Shown: piece by piece, positions 24,631 through 37,400 of the stretch
How positions within the stretch are numbered: position 1 is the first letter of the stretch
Layout: each line of letters begins with the position of its first letter
Origin: Balanoglossus misakiensis
Taxonomy: Eukaryota > Hemichordata
DNA length: 64,000 nt
Direction of reading: 5' to 3'
Assembly: GCA_040954595.2 (NCBI GenBank)
Contig: CM082593.2
Span: forward strand, 9,052,001-9,116,000
The notes under the pieces: generated by a model
Databases searched by the model: none
The model's input: the letters and a program-made list of their open reading frames with translations, nothing else
Told to the model about the DNA's origin: nothing
Program-made: the position numbers and the translations under genes

Positions 24631-24843
24631 GTAAGTAATATCCTTGCTACCGATAAGTTCTCGCTGACAGTTTTGTCTCACATTTCTCTAGTATTAAGAT
24701 AGTTGTTAAGTTAGTAGTTAAGGCAAGCATCGGTCGTCTAGTGTAGGTATTATACACACGGTCGGTGCACTCACAAGTAGTATTTTCCCCCTGTAGGGCG
24801 AGTATTACTAAGCAGTAAACAACTTCGGCGGGAAATCGGAAAA

Positions 24844-25641
24844 ATGGCGGCCGGCCGACCAGTCACCCCAATCACTTCTGTGGACAGCGAAAAGATATCA
24901 GAGGCATGTCAAGCTCTAACAGAGGCCAGTAGCTTGCTGAGACAAGCACTCGCACATGTCTCCGGAGAAGGAACGCCGCAACAACCTGCACCCAGACCTG
25001 CATCTGCGATCTCATCATATGCATCCAGATCCATCGCATCACCACCATCACAGTGGAACGTGGATGACTCTCATGTTCATTCGACACCGCCCACTCCGGG
25101 TATGTCTTCACCAACATCCTTGATGCGACCGTCGTCGCAGACACAAGGTGTCAGAGAGGAATTGCAAAGATGTTTTCGCGCCAATGCGAGGCCGCGGAAT
25201 CGTTCTCGTCACAGGTCTGCAAGTGCGAGCTCGATGGGAACTGTCGCTGCATCCTGCGTCCGTAATCGCCCAACTTGGCCTCACATTTGGGTCGCATTGG
25301 CTTCAGTGGGACAAGATTGGGTTCCCACTGTCCAGGAGAGGCGGGAATTGTTGAAAGCCGGGCTTGGGGAGAAGAAGCTTCACATGCCTGTTAATTTAAA
25401 TGCACTTGAAGTTATTGACTATCTGAGCAACGCATACCCCAAAATCGAACATGCCGGAGGCATAGAAATATGCAGAACCACTCGGGGTTCCAGAAAAATA
25501 GAGACTATAAGATGTCCCGCAGCTGGATATACACAAGAATACCTCAGCCTTGAATGTGGTCAAGCAAAGCTGTATATCCGACCAATCCAACAGGAATTGG
25601 ATTTAGCCCCCCTGGTTACTGAAGCCACTGACTTAATAGAG
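24844..25641 (+). CDS. Coding exon 1 of the UBZ-HECT gene, unit 4 copy
   Basis: 266 codons, protein identical to units 3 and 5; donor at 25641/25642. Confidence 0.82.
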
Positions 25642-26688
25642 GTAAGTTTATAATTAGAGTTCATACATGTAAATGAATGGCTGGCTGACAAGGGTCATCT
25701 CAGCTGAAAATTAGCATATTTGGCAGGATATAAGTAATGGACATATATCCCCCTCTTGATGACATCATGAATGAAACACTGAATTGTATGTTATTGTTAG
25801 GGGAGGTGCCAGGGCGCCAGGGCGAATTAGGTGATAATTTTTGACACCCAATCATCTGAAAAGAGTGATGAATATCAGGGTTCTCCAAAAATCATAGAGT
25901 CGGGACTAATTTGCATATTAATTAACATAAAATTTACATATAGCATTAGCTTCTATTTGACATCACTGTGGCCCCCCAATTATGTCGTCTGCTATCCTGT
26001 GTGTAGTGTACAAGTGTTCTGCAGACTTGTGGACACATAGCATGACCTCCAACAAAAGTTGCTACATCTTTTGTCAAGTTTAGATAAGGTGTTGCAAAAT
26101 GCGTATGCTCACTTGTTGCCATCTGTGCATGCTTGCCTGTTACTAGGGCTATGATGCTATTTATAGAACGCCTGTCTAAAGATAATTCTGCAGACTTGTG
26201 GACGCATAGCATGACCTCCAACAAAAGTTGCTACATCTTTTGTCAAGTTTAGATAAGGTGTTGCAAAATGCCTATGCTCACTTGTTGCCATCTGTGCATG
26301 CTTGCCTGTTACTAGGGCTATGATGCTATTTATAGGACGCCTGTCTAAAGATAACTGGTGCACTGAATGAAATGGGCAGCGCTGGGCCTGGGGAGAACCC
26401 TAGAATATGCATCGCTGTTTGCTTTTTTAATTGACGCCAATCTTGTTAATAGTGGGCTTTTTTTGTAATACATGTACTACTATCAAACTATAAAAATCAG
26501 ACAACCTCTCCTAAAAGTAAAAAAAAAAAAATCGCCGTTTTTGCGGTAAATAACCACGAACTGGACAAGATGAAAAACGGACAGAGACCTGAACATTTTG
26601 GTGTCACAGGTTTATTAGTTTAACAAAGCAAATGCTATGCATGCATGTATGTATTCTGAAATTGATTTGTCACCATATTTATTTTGTT

Positions 26689-29600
26689 CAGAATGGTACA
26701 GTCCAAGTGGCTGTCACCTGACATGACGGCATTGACATTGTGGACGAAAATGACTCTGTGGCCTTGCATTTTCGCGAAAACGCCATCCTAATTTTACTCT
26801 GATCACTTGTGTCTTCGACGATGGACATACCCGGAATAGCGATATTGAATGAACATTGCGTATTTGGGTATAGCAAGGAGAGACATTTTTCGATTTCCTC
26901 TGAGTTGTTTACCGCCCGAGCCCTTTGACGAATAAATTATCATAATGAGATAAATAATAAAAACGTTTTTTTTATTTCATTATTTCGACATTTTTATTTA
27001 ATTTTTTATTTTGTTTCAGTTTCTTGGCGATTATTTTTGCCTTTTAACGTTGTCCATTCATTATACTTACATTTTTTATCATAATGTTTTAACATTTTTA
27101 TTTTTTTCAGACAGTTTATAAGCATTTTTACCTTCGGTTGCAATTGTGTTCACATTTTTATTATTTATCTCATTATGATAATTTATTCACCCCCTAGCCT
27201 AGCGCATGTAGTTGGTTTTTCTGTGAGCCAGAATGACTGAAAATTTGAACGAAAAAACAAAACAACTTACGCTACATTTTTAGTTTGTTCGGCAGATTGT
27301 GAAATTTGTGATTCGTGTACATGAAAACAAATCCGTTGATCGACAACCTCATTAGTTTGAAAGCTTATAAAATGTACTAAGTTAAAGGGCTTAGGCATGC
27401 AGTGTAGTGGCTGAACACTGCGTCTCACGTGACTTGGCAAAAAGACGCATCACGAAGATAGATGACTGACAGCCGGGGTTGGTTGCCCAGGGCGACAGCC
27501 AGCCCGGACCGAGGAGGGCGGAGCAAGGGGGTCTGACTGGCAGGAGCGGCACCAATAGATGAGGCCGATAGTTGTGTGGGCGGAACTGGACAAGCATGCC
27601 GTCTCGATCGACGGGCTGAGGACTTGGCAGACCGAACTGAACCCAAGCTTTATCAAGACGTAAGTAATATCCTTGCTACCGATAAGTTCTCGCTGACAGT
27701 TTTGTCTCACATTTCTCTAGTATTAAGATAGTTGTTAAGTTAGTAGTTAAGGCAAGCATCGGTCGCCTAGTGTAGGTATTATACACACGGTCGGTGCACT
27801 CACAAGTAGTATTTTCCCCCTGTAGGGCGAGTATTACTAAGCAGTAAACAACTTCGGCGGGAAATCGGAAAAATGGCGGCCGGCCGACCAGTCACCCCAA
27901 TCACTTCTGTGGACAGCGAAAAGATATCAGAGGCATGTCAAGCTCTAACAGAGGCCAGTAGCTTGCTGAGACAAGCACTCGCACATGTCTCCGGAGAAGG
28001 AACGCCGCAACAACCTGCACCCAGACCTGCATCTGCGATCTCATCATATGCATCCAGATCCATCGCATCACCACCATCACAGTGGAACGTGGATGACTCT
28101 CATGTTCATTCGACACCGCCCACTCCGGGTATGTCTTCACCAACATCCTTGATGCGACCGTCGTCGCAGACACAAGGTGTCAGAGAGGAATTGCAAAGAT
28201 GTTTTCGCGCCAATGCGAGGCCGCGGAATCGTTCTCGTCACAGGTCTGCAAGTGCGAGCTCGATGGGAACTGTCGCTGCATCCTGCGTCCGTAATCGCCC
28301 AACTTGGCCTCACATTTGGGTCGCATTGGCTTCAGTGGGACAAGATTGGGTTCCCACTGTCCAGGAGAGGCGGGAATTGTTGAAAGCCGGGCTTGGGGAG
28401 AAGAAGCTTCACATGCCTGTTAATTTAAATGCACTTGAAGTTATTGACTATCTGAGCAACGCATACCCCAAAATCGAACATGCCGGAGGCATAGAAATAT
28501 GCAGAACCACTCGGGGTTCCAGAAAAATAGAGACTATAAGATGTCCCGCAGCTGGATATACACAAGAATACCTCAGCCTTGAATGTGGTCAAGCAAAGCT
28601 GTATATCCGACCAATCCAACAGGAATTGGATTTAGCCCCCCTGGTTACTGAAGCCACTGACTTAATAGAGGTAAGTTTATAATTAGAGTTCATACATGTA
28701 AATGAATGGCTGGCTGACAAGGGTCATCTCAGCTGAAAATTAGCATATTTGGCAGGATATAAGTAATGGACATATATCCCCCTCTTGATGACATCATGAA
28801 TGACACACTGAATTGTATGTTATTGTTAGGGGAGGTGCCAGGGCGCCAGGGCGAATTAGGTGATAATTTTTGACACCCAATCATCTGAAAAGAGTGATGA
28901 ATATCAGGGTTCTCCAAAAATCATAGAGTCGGGACTAATTTGCATATTAATTAACATAAAATTTACATATAGCATTAGCTTCTATTTGACATCACTGTGG
29001 CCCCCCAATTATGTCGTCTGCTATCCTGTGTGTAGTGTACAAGTGTTCTGCAGACTTGTGGACACATAGCATGACCTCCAACAAAAGTTGCTACATCTTT
29101 TGTCAAGTTTAGATAAGGTGTTGCAAAATGCGTATGCTCACTTGTTGCCATCTGTGCATGCTTGCCTGTTACTAGGGCTATGATGCTATTTATAGGACGC
29201 CTGTCTAAAGATAATTCTGCAGACTTGTGGACGCATAGCATGACCTCCAACAAAAGTTGCTACATCTTTTGTCAAGTTTAGATAAGGTGTTGCAAAATGC
29301 CTATGCTCACTTGTTGCCATCTGTGCATGCTTGCCTGTTACTAGGGCTATGATGCTATTTATAGGACGCCTGTCTAAAGATAACTGGTGCACTGAATGAA
29401 ATGGGCAGCGCTGGGCCTGGGGAGAACCCTAGAATATGCATCGCTGTTTGCTGTTTTAATTGACGCCAATCTTGTTAATAGTGGGCTTTTTTTGTAATAC
29501 ATGTACTACTATCAAACTATAAAAATCAGACAACCTCTCCTAAAAGTAAAAAAAAAAAAAATCGCCGTTTTTGCGGTAAATAACCACGAACTGGACAAGA

Positions 29601-29720
29601 TGAAAAACGGACAGAGACCTGAACATTTTGGTGTCACAGGTTTATTAGTTTAACAAAGCAAATGCTATGCATGCATGTATGTATTCTGAAATTGATTTGT
29701 CACCATATTTATTTTGTTCC
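26689..29720 (+). repeat. Tandem unit 5 of 5
   Basis: About 3032 bp. Only this unit runs into the real exon 2: its end reads TTTTGTTCCCAG|AATGTTG, whereas the other junctions read TTTTGTTCAG|AATGG. Confidence 0.92.
27415..27659 (+). promoter_or_regulatory. Putative promoter and untranslated exon, unit 5
   Basis: Same GC box, CCAAT and donor (27659/27660). Being nearest to exon 2, this is the simplest source of full-length mRNA. Confidence 0.5.
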
Positions 29721-32700
29721 CAGAATGTTGAAAATGTGCCTACGGAAAAGTGCCGTATTTGTAGTGAACACGTCCCATACAATTTGATACGGGAACACTT
29801 TGAGAGATGTTCTGAAAGACCAGTTGGTGATACTGTTGGGTAAGTATACTTATCACATTATCTGGCCCATATCACTACCTGTGTGACGTAGACAAGGAGA
29901 GATCAAAAATCCATATCACCCCTGTTCTACGTCATCATCCGGAACTATTTCCACCAATCCATTTAAAGCGACAAAGTCTCTCTCTCCCTGCCCCTTTTCC
30001 ATTAATTATGTTAGACACAAGACACTGTATGTTATTCTACATCTGGATATATAGTGAATCAACGTTTGACCACTCACGACTTCCATCCAACTTGTAGACA
30101 CGAGAGTGAAATACTCGCCAAAATGAATAATCAGTGTTTACCATTCAGTTTGGCGGGATTTTTACTCTCATATCCTACAAATGGGATGGAAGTTGTGTGT
30201 CGTTGAATGTTGATTCTCTATATATCCACAAGTAGAATAATATAACTGGTGTCTTGTATCAAACATAATTGATCGAAAAAGGCCAGCGAGGGAGAGACTT
30301 TGTCCCTTTAAAGTTATGGACATTGTTCCATATGTCATGGCTCATATATTGTGCATTATTCTGACTTTTACCAAGTACAACTTACAGGACTGTGTCATTG
30401 ACAATGACTTGTTCATTACCTTATTTGATTATTTTCAGAGATGAGCTAGTTGCCCACGTAACCAATGAATTGACAGAAAACGAAGTGACAGAGAATGTAG
30501 TGACAGTGAATGAAGTGACAGTGAATGAAGTGACATTACCAGTAAATGCAGAATCGGTAATATAAATGTTATGTGTTTTTGGCTATTCCTGGAAATTGCG
30601 GGAATTGTTCTGACTTCTGACTATTTAAGTAAAAAAAATGTCAACATTTCCCCCAAAATTTTCTTGGGTCTCTATATTTACCAGAAACACATGTAAAATT
30701 TTGGCCTTTGAGTACCAGGTAGAATGATGTATTATGAGTTCAGATGAATAATCTGTAGTGCTGGTATCATGGGTAATTGTGATGCTTTAATATGTATGAA
30801 TGTTCATATATAATATGTTTACACCTCACTTTGTTTTTCTCTTTGTTACCTTGTTCCAATTAGCAAGAAGTACTTCTCCCACCGAATTTTTCAAGCGAAA
30901 TTGGTGAAATTATTCAAGATACTGTCAATTTCAGCAGACAGAATGGTGACCCAGTAGAGGTTCTGCGCTACTACCAAAAAAAAGTGGTCACCGGCCGAAA
31001 TATGGATGTTGAAAATGAAAGTGAAGTCAGTGAAGATCGGTCAACAAATTTCATCCTTGTCAACAGAGACCAGATCTTAACAACGTCCTTTGATGAGATA
31101 AACTGCATTGATGATCTCAGATTAACTCTTGAGGTCCAGTTTTACAACGAAGTAAGTAAATTTATCTTTATATATAGTTCAGTAATTACACTGTTGCACA
31201 ATCTGAGTATTATGTTGTTCAGTTGGGGGAGGGGGTTAAACTGAATAGACAGGGTCTAAGCATTCCTGTTAGTTTGTATTGTCCAGTACTAAATTTCTAT
31301 GAATCACACATTTATATTTTCATCTTTTCAAACATTTATTATTCAGTTTATAATTAGGTTGTTAGCCGTGATATAAACAGAAAATGGGAATTTCATATTT
31401 TCACGTGGCAAGTGTTTAACTTATAACTCATTTTGCAGCAAGCTGAAGACTATGGAGGTCCTAGAAAAGAGTTCTTTGTGTTAGCGTTAAGAGGAATCAA
31501 GCAGAAATATTTCGACGAAGGCTTAAAGGATCATCTAGCCACAGAATATGAAACTGTTGGCAAGATAATGGGTAAGTTTTACTTAAGAATGATCTCCTGG
31601 TAGAAAATTGATTTCCTTGTGTCATTGATTCTCACATTTTATGTCAGATTTATTTAATCCCTGCTTTCAGCATTGCAAAGCTATCAGATTAACTGTTGTC
31701 TCACAACAATTGCCAAAAGGTCTTCTTCTCTGAACCACTGCTGAATGGCTGTGCAAATTCTTATTTGTTCATCATACAGTGTTCATGATACTGGATATAT
31801 GAGACATATTATTAGGCATACTCATTTTATCTTTATGGAATATTTTTTTCCCACTTAAGCACTGAGTATGCTACAAAATGGCAAACTACCAAGGTTCATG
31901 AACCAAGACATCATTACCCAATTGGTGAACAATGATCCCGCCATGCCATGCATCGTCTATCTCAGAAAGGGACTGGACGCATTGGGAATTTACCAGGTAT
32001 TGTAAGAGTTGAAACAGCAGTCTTTTTTTCATATGCAGAAAATGTACTGTGACATAATTGTATGAAGCTATTTCTGTCAAACTTACCAAAGAATTCAAAA
32101 TAGCTGCAACAAACGCCAAACTGGCAACACCTAATTTCTTTGATGCCGGCGACACGTTATCTCTAAAATAGTAACAACATCACAATTTAGTTCACAAAGA
32201 GGCGTCCCCCCCCATCCCAATTGCGCAGTTGAAGTAGTGCGTGTTGAGAGAGACGTGTCGACTCGAAAATGGATGACCATAGTTGTTTAGCGTGTCGAAT
32301 GCTGCTCTACGAAGCTCGTAGTTACCTTCTGCAAGAACCCATCGGGAGGAACCACTGCTTCAACTGCGCAATTGGGATTGGGGGGGCGCCTCTTTGTCTA
32401 CTAAATTGTGACATTGTTACACTTTCAGAGATAACGTGTCGCTGGAATCAAAGAAATACTGTGCTTCTACTTTGGCGTTTGTTGCAAAATTTGCAATGTA
32501 CCAGATTGGCTGCCAATGTGTGTCGTGCCTATAGAGTCTTTACATACATACATACATACATACATAAGTTTCTTTTTCCAACCATTATTTACTAATACTA
32601 TGGTTCCTTTGGGACTAGGTCATTGATCAGGGTTCTCCCCATGCTAGTTGTCAGTGGTCAGGCCAAACCAGCACTTATGTGAAAAAGCTGGCACTATTGT

Positions 32701-33420
32701 GTACATTGATGATTGGGAAAGACTTTCAACAGACATGAATACTAATGAGTAGTCTTTTTAAATATTTTATCCCATCTTTTTCTCCCAGCTTTGCAGGAGA
32801 ATACCTACATTCCATTATCTTTTCCAAGTAAATGAAGCCAGTGCCTTAACTGTGCGGAAAGTTATCAACTTATTGAAACCAACATTTAGTGAAGATGGTT
32901 CTAACAAAAGAATCTTTGAGGATTCCATCTACGCTATGTATGTTAAATACATCCGAGAGGTTGCAAGTAAGTATCATATTGACATTCATGTCAGAGAGAC
33001 AAGAGCTCTTGTACCCGAGGTCCATGGTTCATTTCCAAAAATTGCTACTTTACAGTGGTTTTTAAGGCTTCCCCAAGAGTAAACCCTTTTTTTTCAAACA
33101 CAAAATGTGGGAGGATTTTATATCTTGACTTTTATTTCCACTATGTGTTTCATAAACAAGGTGGTCGAAGAGGACAGGTATCTCTCGGCAGCATACTGCA
33201 ATTTGCAACTGGATCAGATGAGGAACCCATCCTTGGATTTGTGATTCATCCAACGATTGAATTCAGTGATGCAGAAAACACATTTTTACCAACGGCTAAC
33301 ACATGCATTGGCTGCATGAGACTACCAAGACCCACTATTAATATTCCTCTACCATCACAGGAAACACTGTTTAATTTGTATGACTACGCTTTCAGCAACG
33401 CCTATTTTGGCAATGTGTAG
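27873..33420 (+). CDS. UBZ4-like zinc finger plus HECT-domain E3 ubiquitin ligase (675 aa)
   Basis: Exons 27873-28670, 29724-29839, 30439-30556, 30864-31151, 31439-31571, 31860-31996, 32789-32966 and 33161-33420 join in one open frame (2028 nt with the TAG stop), all with GT-AG borders. Residues 1-130 are Ser/Pro/Ala-rich and probably disordered. About 140-266 form a folded-looking region (WPHIWVALASVGQDW) that I cannot name. Residues 276-295 fit C-x2-C-x11-H-x3-C, the UBZ4 (Rad18-type) ubiquitin-binding finger. Residues 310-344 are acidic with repeated NEVTV. A HECT domain follows (about 410-675): GGPRKEFF in the N-lobe, and LPTANTC in the C-lobe with catalytic Cys638. It is shorter than the usual ~350-residue HECT, as in G2E3-like proteins. 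Predicted role: thioester E3 that also binds ubiquitin chains. It is convergent with the integrase gene downstream. Confidence 0.85.
29963..30312. mobile_element. Palindromic MITE in intron 2
   Basis: About 350 bp, nearly palindromic end to end: GCGACAAAGTCTCTCTCTCC at the left and its complement at the right, with the inner arms also pairing (ACTTCCATCC and GGATGGAAGT). A related copy lies at 39.50-39.87 kb. Confidence 0.75.
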
Positions 33421-35388
33421 TAATGGTGAGTTACTTGGGACCCTAGGCCTGTGGCCTACCTATAGGTCCCTATTGATATCAAGTTCTTACATGCTGCTTG
33501 TGGGATGTTCATATCTGTTTTGCTGAAAACTGAGTGTACTGTCCTATAAAGGCCCATAGCAACGAGCAAAAAAGTACGGGTGTCCCATCTTAAAAGGGCT
33601 CAAATGAAGTTGTCATTGCCAAAAATATGCAAATTAGCTGGGAAAATGTGAATTTGGTCAAAACTCAGTAACTCAAGAACTACTGGTCAGATTGCTTTAC
33701 AAAGTGGTGTGTATTTACTTTATTTAGTTGTTTATATACACAGCAAATTCTTGAATGATTACATAACTGGCTAAGTTTTAAAGAGGCCAGCTGTTCTATT
33801 TAGTATATGTATAGTACATATGCCATTGGCAGCTTATGGGTCAGTCAGTGTTTGCCCATTGATCTCTCTCTATGTGTGTGTGTGTCTGTCTGTATGTATA
33901 TGGCCAAGTACTCCGGTGTACACTTTTTCTTGTGTAATCCCTCCATGGGACCACTGTGTCCTTGACGCGTTTTTTATGCCAATAGGGCCCAATAGGCTGG
34001 AAAATGTGAAATTGGTCAAAACTTAGAAACTCAATAATTACTGGTCAGATTTCTTTGAAAATTGGAATTCCTTATGTCAACCTTACACAGTACTGTATGA
34101 TTTGAGCTGATATGAATTTGTTTTTTTTTATGCATTTTTGTCTTTTTGCACATTATTGGTAAAAATCTTTTTGAAACTGAATAGCTAACTCCTGTGAAGT
34201 TTAGTATGAAGCTTCCTATAGGTGATCTGAGTTACCTTAGTTTTGTTTAAATTGTTGCAAAATTTGTTTATTTATAATTTAAGTTTTTGGTAAAAAAAAT
34301 TCTCTAAAACTGCTTGTCAGATAACTTTAAAATTTGGTAAACATCTTCGTAGGTGTAACCCAAGTAAGATAAAAATTTGGTGAAATTTGCATGCTTGAGT
34401 TATAGCGGGAATTTTGCAATTTCAGCCAACATGTTTTTGAAGTGAAATTGCTTGTCGGATTGTGTTGAACTTTGGGTTAACCCACGTTTTCGCTCATTGC
34501 TTGGGAATTTTTGAAAACAGTTCGGAACACATATACATGTATGTGCAACTGTAATGTCTGTTTATTGTTCAAATAACATGTTCTTATCTGCCTAGCTTTC
34601 TTTATTTACATATTGGTAATTTACTAGTCACAATAGTTTGGGTGTTTTTTTGCTTATTAGTCATACAGTAAAGGGGACGTTCAGTCCTCCTGATTTCTAC
34701 AGAATGTTGTAGCTTGGAGGTAACTTAATCAGAAAAAAAAAGATAATTCGTGGGATTTTTTTTTATAAAAAAGGGAAAATGTCGGAATTTCCAATATGGC
34801 ATTTTCTGTATTTTGAATTATGGGGAAAAGGCGCCAGGCCTAACTTGTGCCAAACATTATGTGGGAGAATGTTTTGCGATTGGCATCATTGCTCGCCAGG
34901 ATGGACATATTTGCAGAAAATAGTTTTGTCTCAAAGCTACATTATGTAGAAATAAGTTGAACTGAACTTCCTCTTTAATCTATGATGAATTATTAGCATA
35001 AAAAAGAACCATTGTAGTAATACAAAGTTGTTTCTGCATTAATTCAGAAAAAAATTTCAGAGTTATATTTTATATATATTTTATTTTTAAATTGTTACAT
35101 ATGAAATAAAATGTGAATACATCAATATGTTTGTTGGCTTGCTATATTTCTTTTACTAAAGTGTCTTCACATAATATTATAGATTTGTGACCGGGGGTGG
35201 ACTTACCTGATTACCTACATACGTTGAGGGCTATACACCTGTGTCAGGGGGGGGGGTGACTTAGTCTGGTTCCTTGCCCCAATCCCACCGCTGGCTGCGC
35301 TATGCTAAAGGAGAAGGGGTCAGGTACGGCCCGATTGCATACCCAGAAACCTGGGGAAACCACGTGATCATAAACAAGATGGATGCTT
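31410..35388 (+). repeat. 3.98 kb tandem duplication, copy 1 (exons 5-8)
   Basis: Starts 29 bases before exon 5 and runs about 1.97 kb past the stop. Copy 2 follows directly. The two are almost identical, differing mainly in homopolymer lengths. The non-coding 3' part (33421-35388) holds diverged dispersed repeats (GGTCAAAACT...CTGGTCAGATT modules near 33655 and 34015) and a TG/TC-rich run near 33875. An AATAAA near 35107 is a possible poly(A) signal. Confidence 0.93.
32104..32487. mobile_element. Inverted-repeat (foldback MITE) element in intron 6
   Basis: Arms of about 125 bp (32104-32235 and 32359-32487) are inverted copies (TGCAACAAACGCCAAA and complement; AAAGAGGCG next to a C run, and its complement). 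The ~120 bp middle holds a short frame I do not regard as a gene. Repeated in the second cassette at 36083-36467. A (CATA)n microsatellite follows at 32541-32566. Confidence 0.75.
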
Positions 35389-35417
35389 AAGTGTTTAACT
35401 TATAACTCATTTTGCAG

Positions 35418-37400
35418 CAAGCTGAAGACTATGGAGGTCCTAGAAAAGAGTTCTTTGTGTTAGCGTTAAGAGGAATCAAGCAGAAATATTTCGACGAAGG
35501 CTTAAAGGATCATCTAGCCACAGAATATGAAACTGTTGGCAAGATAATGGGTAAGTTTTACTTAAGAATGATCTCCTGGTAGAAAATTGATTTCCTTGTG
35601 TCATTGATTCTCACATTTTATGTCAGATTTATTTAATCCCTGCTTTCAGCATTGCAAAGCTATCAGATTAACTGTTGTCTCACAACAATTGCCAAAAGGT
35701 CTTCTTCTCTGAACCACTGCTGAATGGCTGTGCAAATTCTTATTTGTTCATCATACAGTGTTCATGATACTGGATATATGAGACATATTATTAGGCATAC
35801 TCATTTTATCTTTATGGAATATTTTTTTCCCACTTAAGCACTGAGTATGCTACAAAATGGCAAACTACCAAGGTTCATGAACCAAGACATCATTACCCAA
35901 TTGGTGAACAATGATCCCGCCATGCCATGCATCGTCTATCTCAGAAAGGGACTGGACGCATTGGGAATTTACCAGGTATTGTAAGAGTTGAAACAGCAGT
36001 CTTTTTTTCATATGCAGAAAATGTACTGTGACATAATTGTATGAAGCTATTTCTGTCAAACTTACCAAAGAATTCAAAATAGCTGCAACAAACGCCAAAC
36101 TGGCAACACCTAATTTCTTTGATGCCGGCGACACGTTATCTCTAAAATAGTAACAACATCACAATTTAGTTCACAAAGAGGCGTCCCCCCCCCATCCCAA
36201 TTGCGCAGTTGAAGTAGTGCGTGTTGAGAGAGACGTGTCGACTCGAAAATGGATGACCATAGTTGTTTAGCGTGTCGAATGCTGCTCTACGAAGCTCGTA
36301 GTTACCTTCTGCAAGAACCCATCGGGAGGAACCACTGCTTCAACTGCGCAATTGGGATTGGGGGGGCGCCTCTTTGTCTACTAAATTGTGACATTGTTAC
36401 ACTTTCAGAGATAACGTGTCGCTGGAATCAAAGAAATACTGTGCTTCTACTTTGGCGTTTGTTGCAAAATTTGCAATGTACCAGATTGGCTGCCAATGTG
36501 TGTCGTGCCTATAGAGTCTTTACATACATACATACATACATACATAAGTTTCTTTTTCCAACCATTATTTACTAATACTATGGTTCCTTTGGGACTAGGT
36601 CATTGATCAGGGTTCTCCCCATGCTAGTTGTCAGTGGTCAGGCCAAACCAGCACTTATGTGAAAAAGCTGGCACTATTGTGTACATTGATGATTGGGAAA
36701 GACTTTCAACAGACATGAATACTAATGAGTAGTCTTTTTAAATATTTTATCCCATCTTTTTCTCCCAGCTTTGCAGGAGAATACCTACATTCCATTATCT
36801 TTTCCAAGTAAATGAAGCCAGTGCCTTAACTGTGCGGAAAGTTATCAACTTATTGAAACCAACATTTAGTGAAGATGGTTCTAACAAAAGAATCTTTGAG
36901 GATTCCATCTACGCTATGTATGTTAAATACATCCGAGAGGTTGCAAGTAAGTATCATATTGACATTCATGTCAGAGAGACAAGAGCTCTTGTACCCGAGG
37001 TCCATGGTTCATTTCCAAAAATTGCTACTTTACAGTGGTTTTTAAGGCTTCCCCAAGAGTAAACCCTTTTTTTTCAAACACAAAATGTGGGAGGATTTTA
37101 TATCTTGACTTTTATTTCCACTATGTGTTTCATAAACAAGGTGGTCGAAGAGGACAGGTATCTCTCGGCAGCATACTGCAATTTGCAACTGGATCAGATG
37201 AGGAACCCATCCTTGGATTTGTGATTCATCCAACGATTGAATTCAGTGATGCAGAAAACACATTTTTACCAACGGCTAACACATGCATTGGCTGCATGAG
37301 ACTACCAAGACCCACTATTAATATTCCTCTACCATCACAGGAAACACTGTTTAATTTGTATGACTACGCTTTCAGCAACGCCTATTTTGGCAATGTGTAG
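35418..37400 (+). CDS. Second HECT C-terminal exon cassette (exons 5'-8')
   Basis: Exons 35418-35550, 35839-35975, 36769-36946 and 37141-37400 repeat exons 5-8 with every splice site and the catalytic Cys codon intact. The cassette lacks its own promoter and exons 1-4. It could be expressed only if exon 4 (ending 31151) spliced past copy 1 into exon 5'. The protein would be the same as from copy 1 and only the 3' UTR context would differ. Without such splicing it is a silent partial gene. Confidence 0.75.
36083..36467. mobile_element. Duplicated foldback MITE of intron 6
   Basis: Copy of the 32104-32487 element carried along by the 3.98 kb duplication; a (CATA)n run follows at 36521-36546. 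Confidence 0.75.

Larger units (their letters stand above)
23660..26688 (+). repeat. Tandem unit 4 of 5
   Basis: 3029 bp. It shares some base changes with unit 5 (for example GCATGCCGTC for GCACGCCGTC in the promoter island), suggesting units 4 and 5 are the closest pair. Confidence 0.92.

Noticed and set aside
14253-29720. Tandem units as a pure assembly artefact
   Set aside because: Not excluded, but unit-specific differences (the unit 1 insertion, Met/Thr and Ile/Arg changes, intron base changes) make simple duplication of one read set unlikely.
32269-32595. 108-codon plus-strand frame in intron 6
   Set aside because: It lies within the inverted-repeat element and the (CATA)n microsatellite and is copied only with the duplication; no domain.
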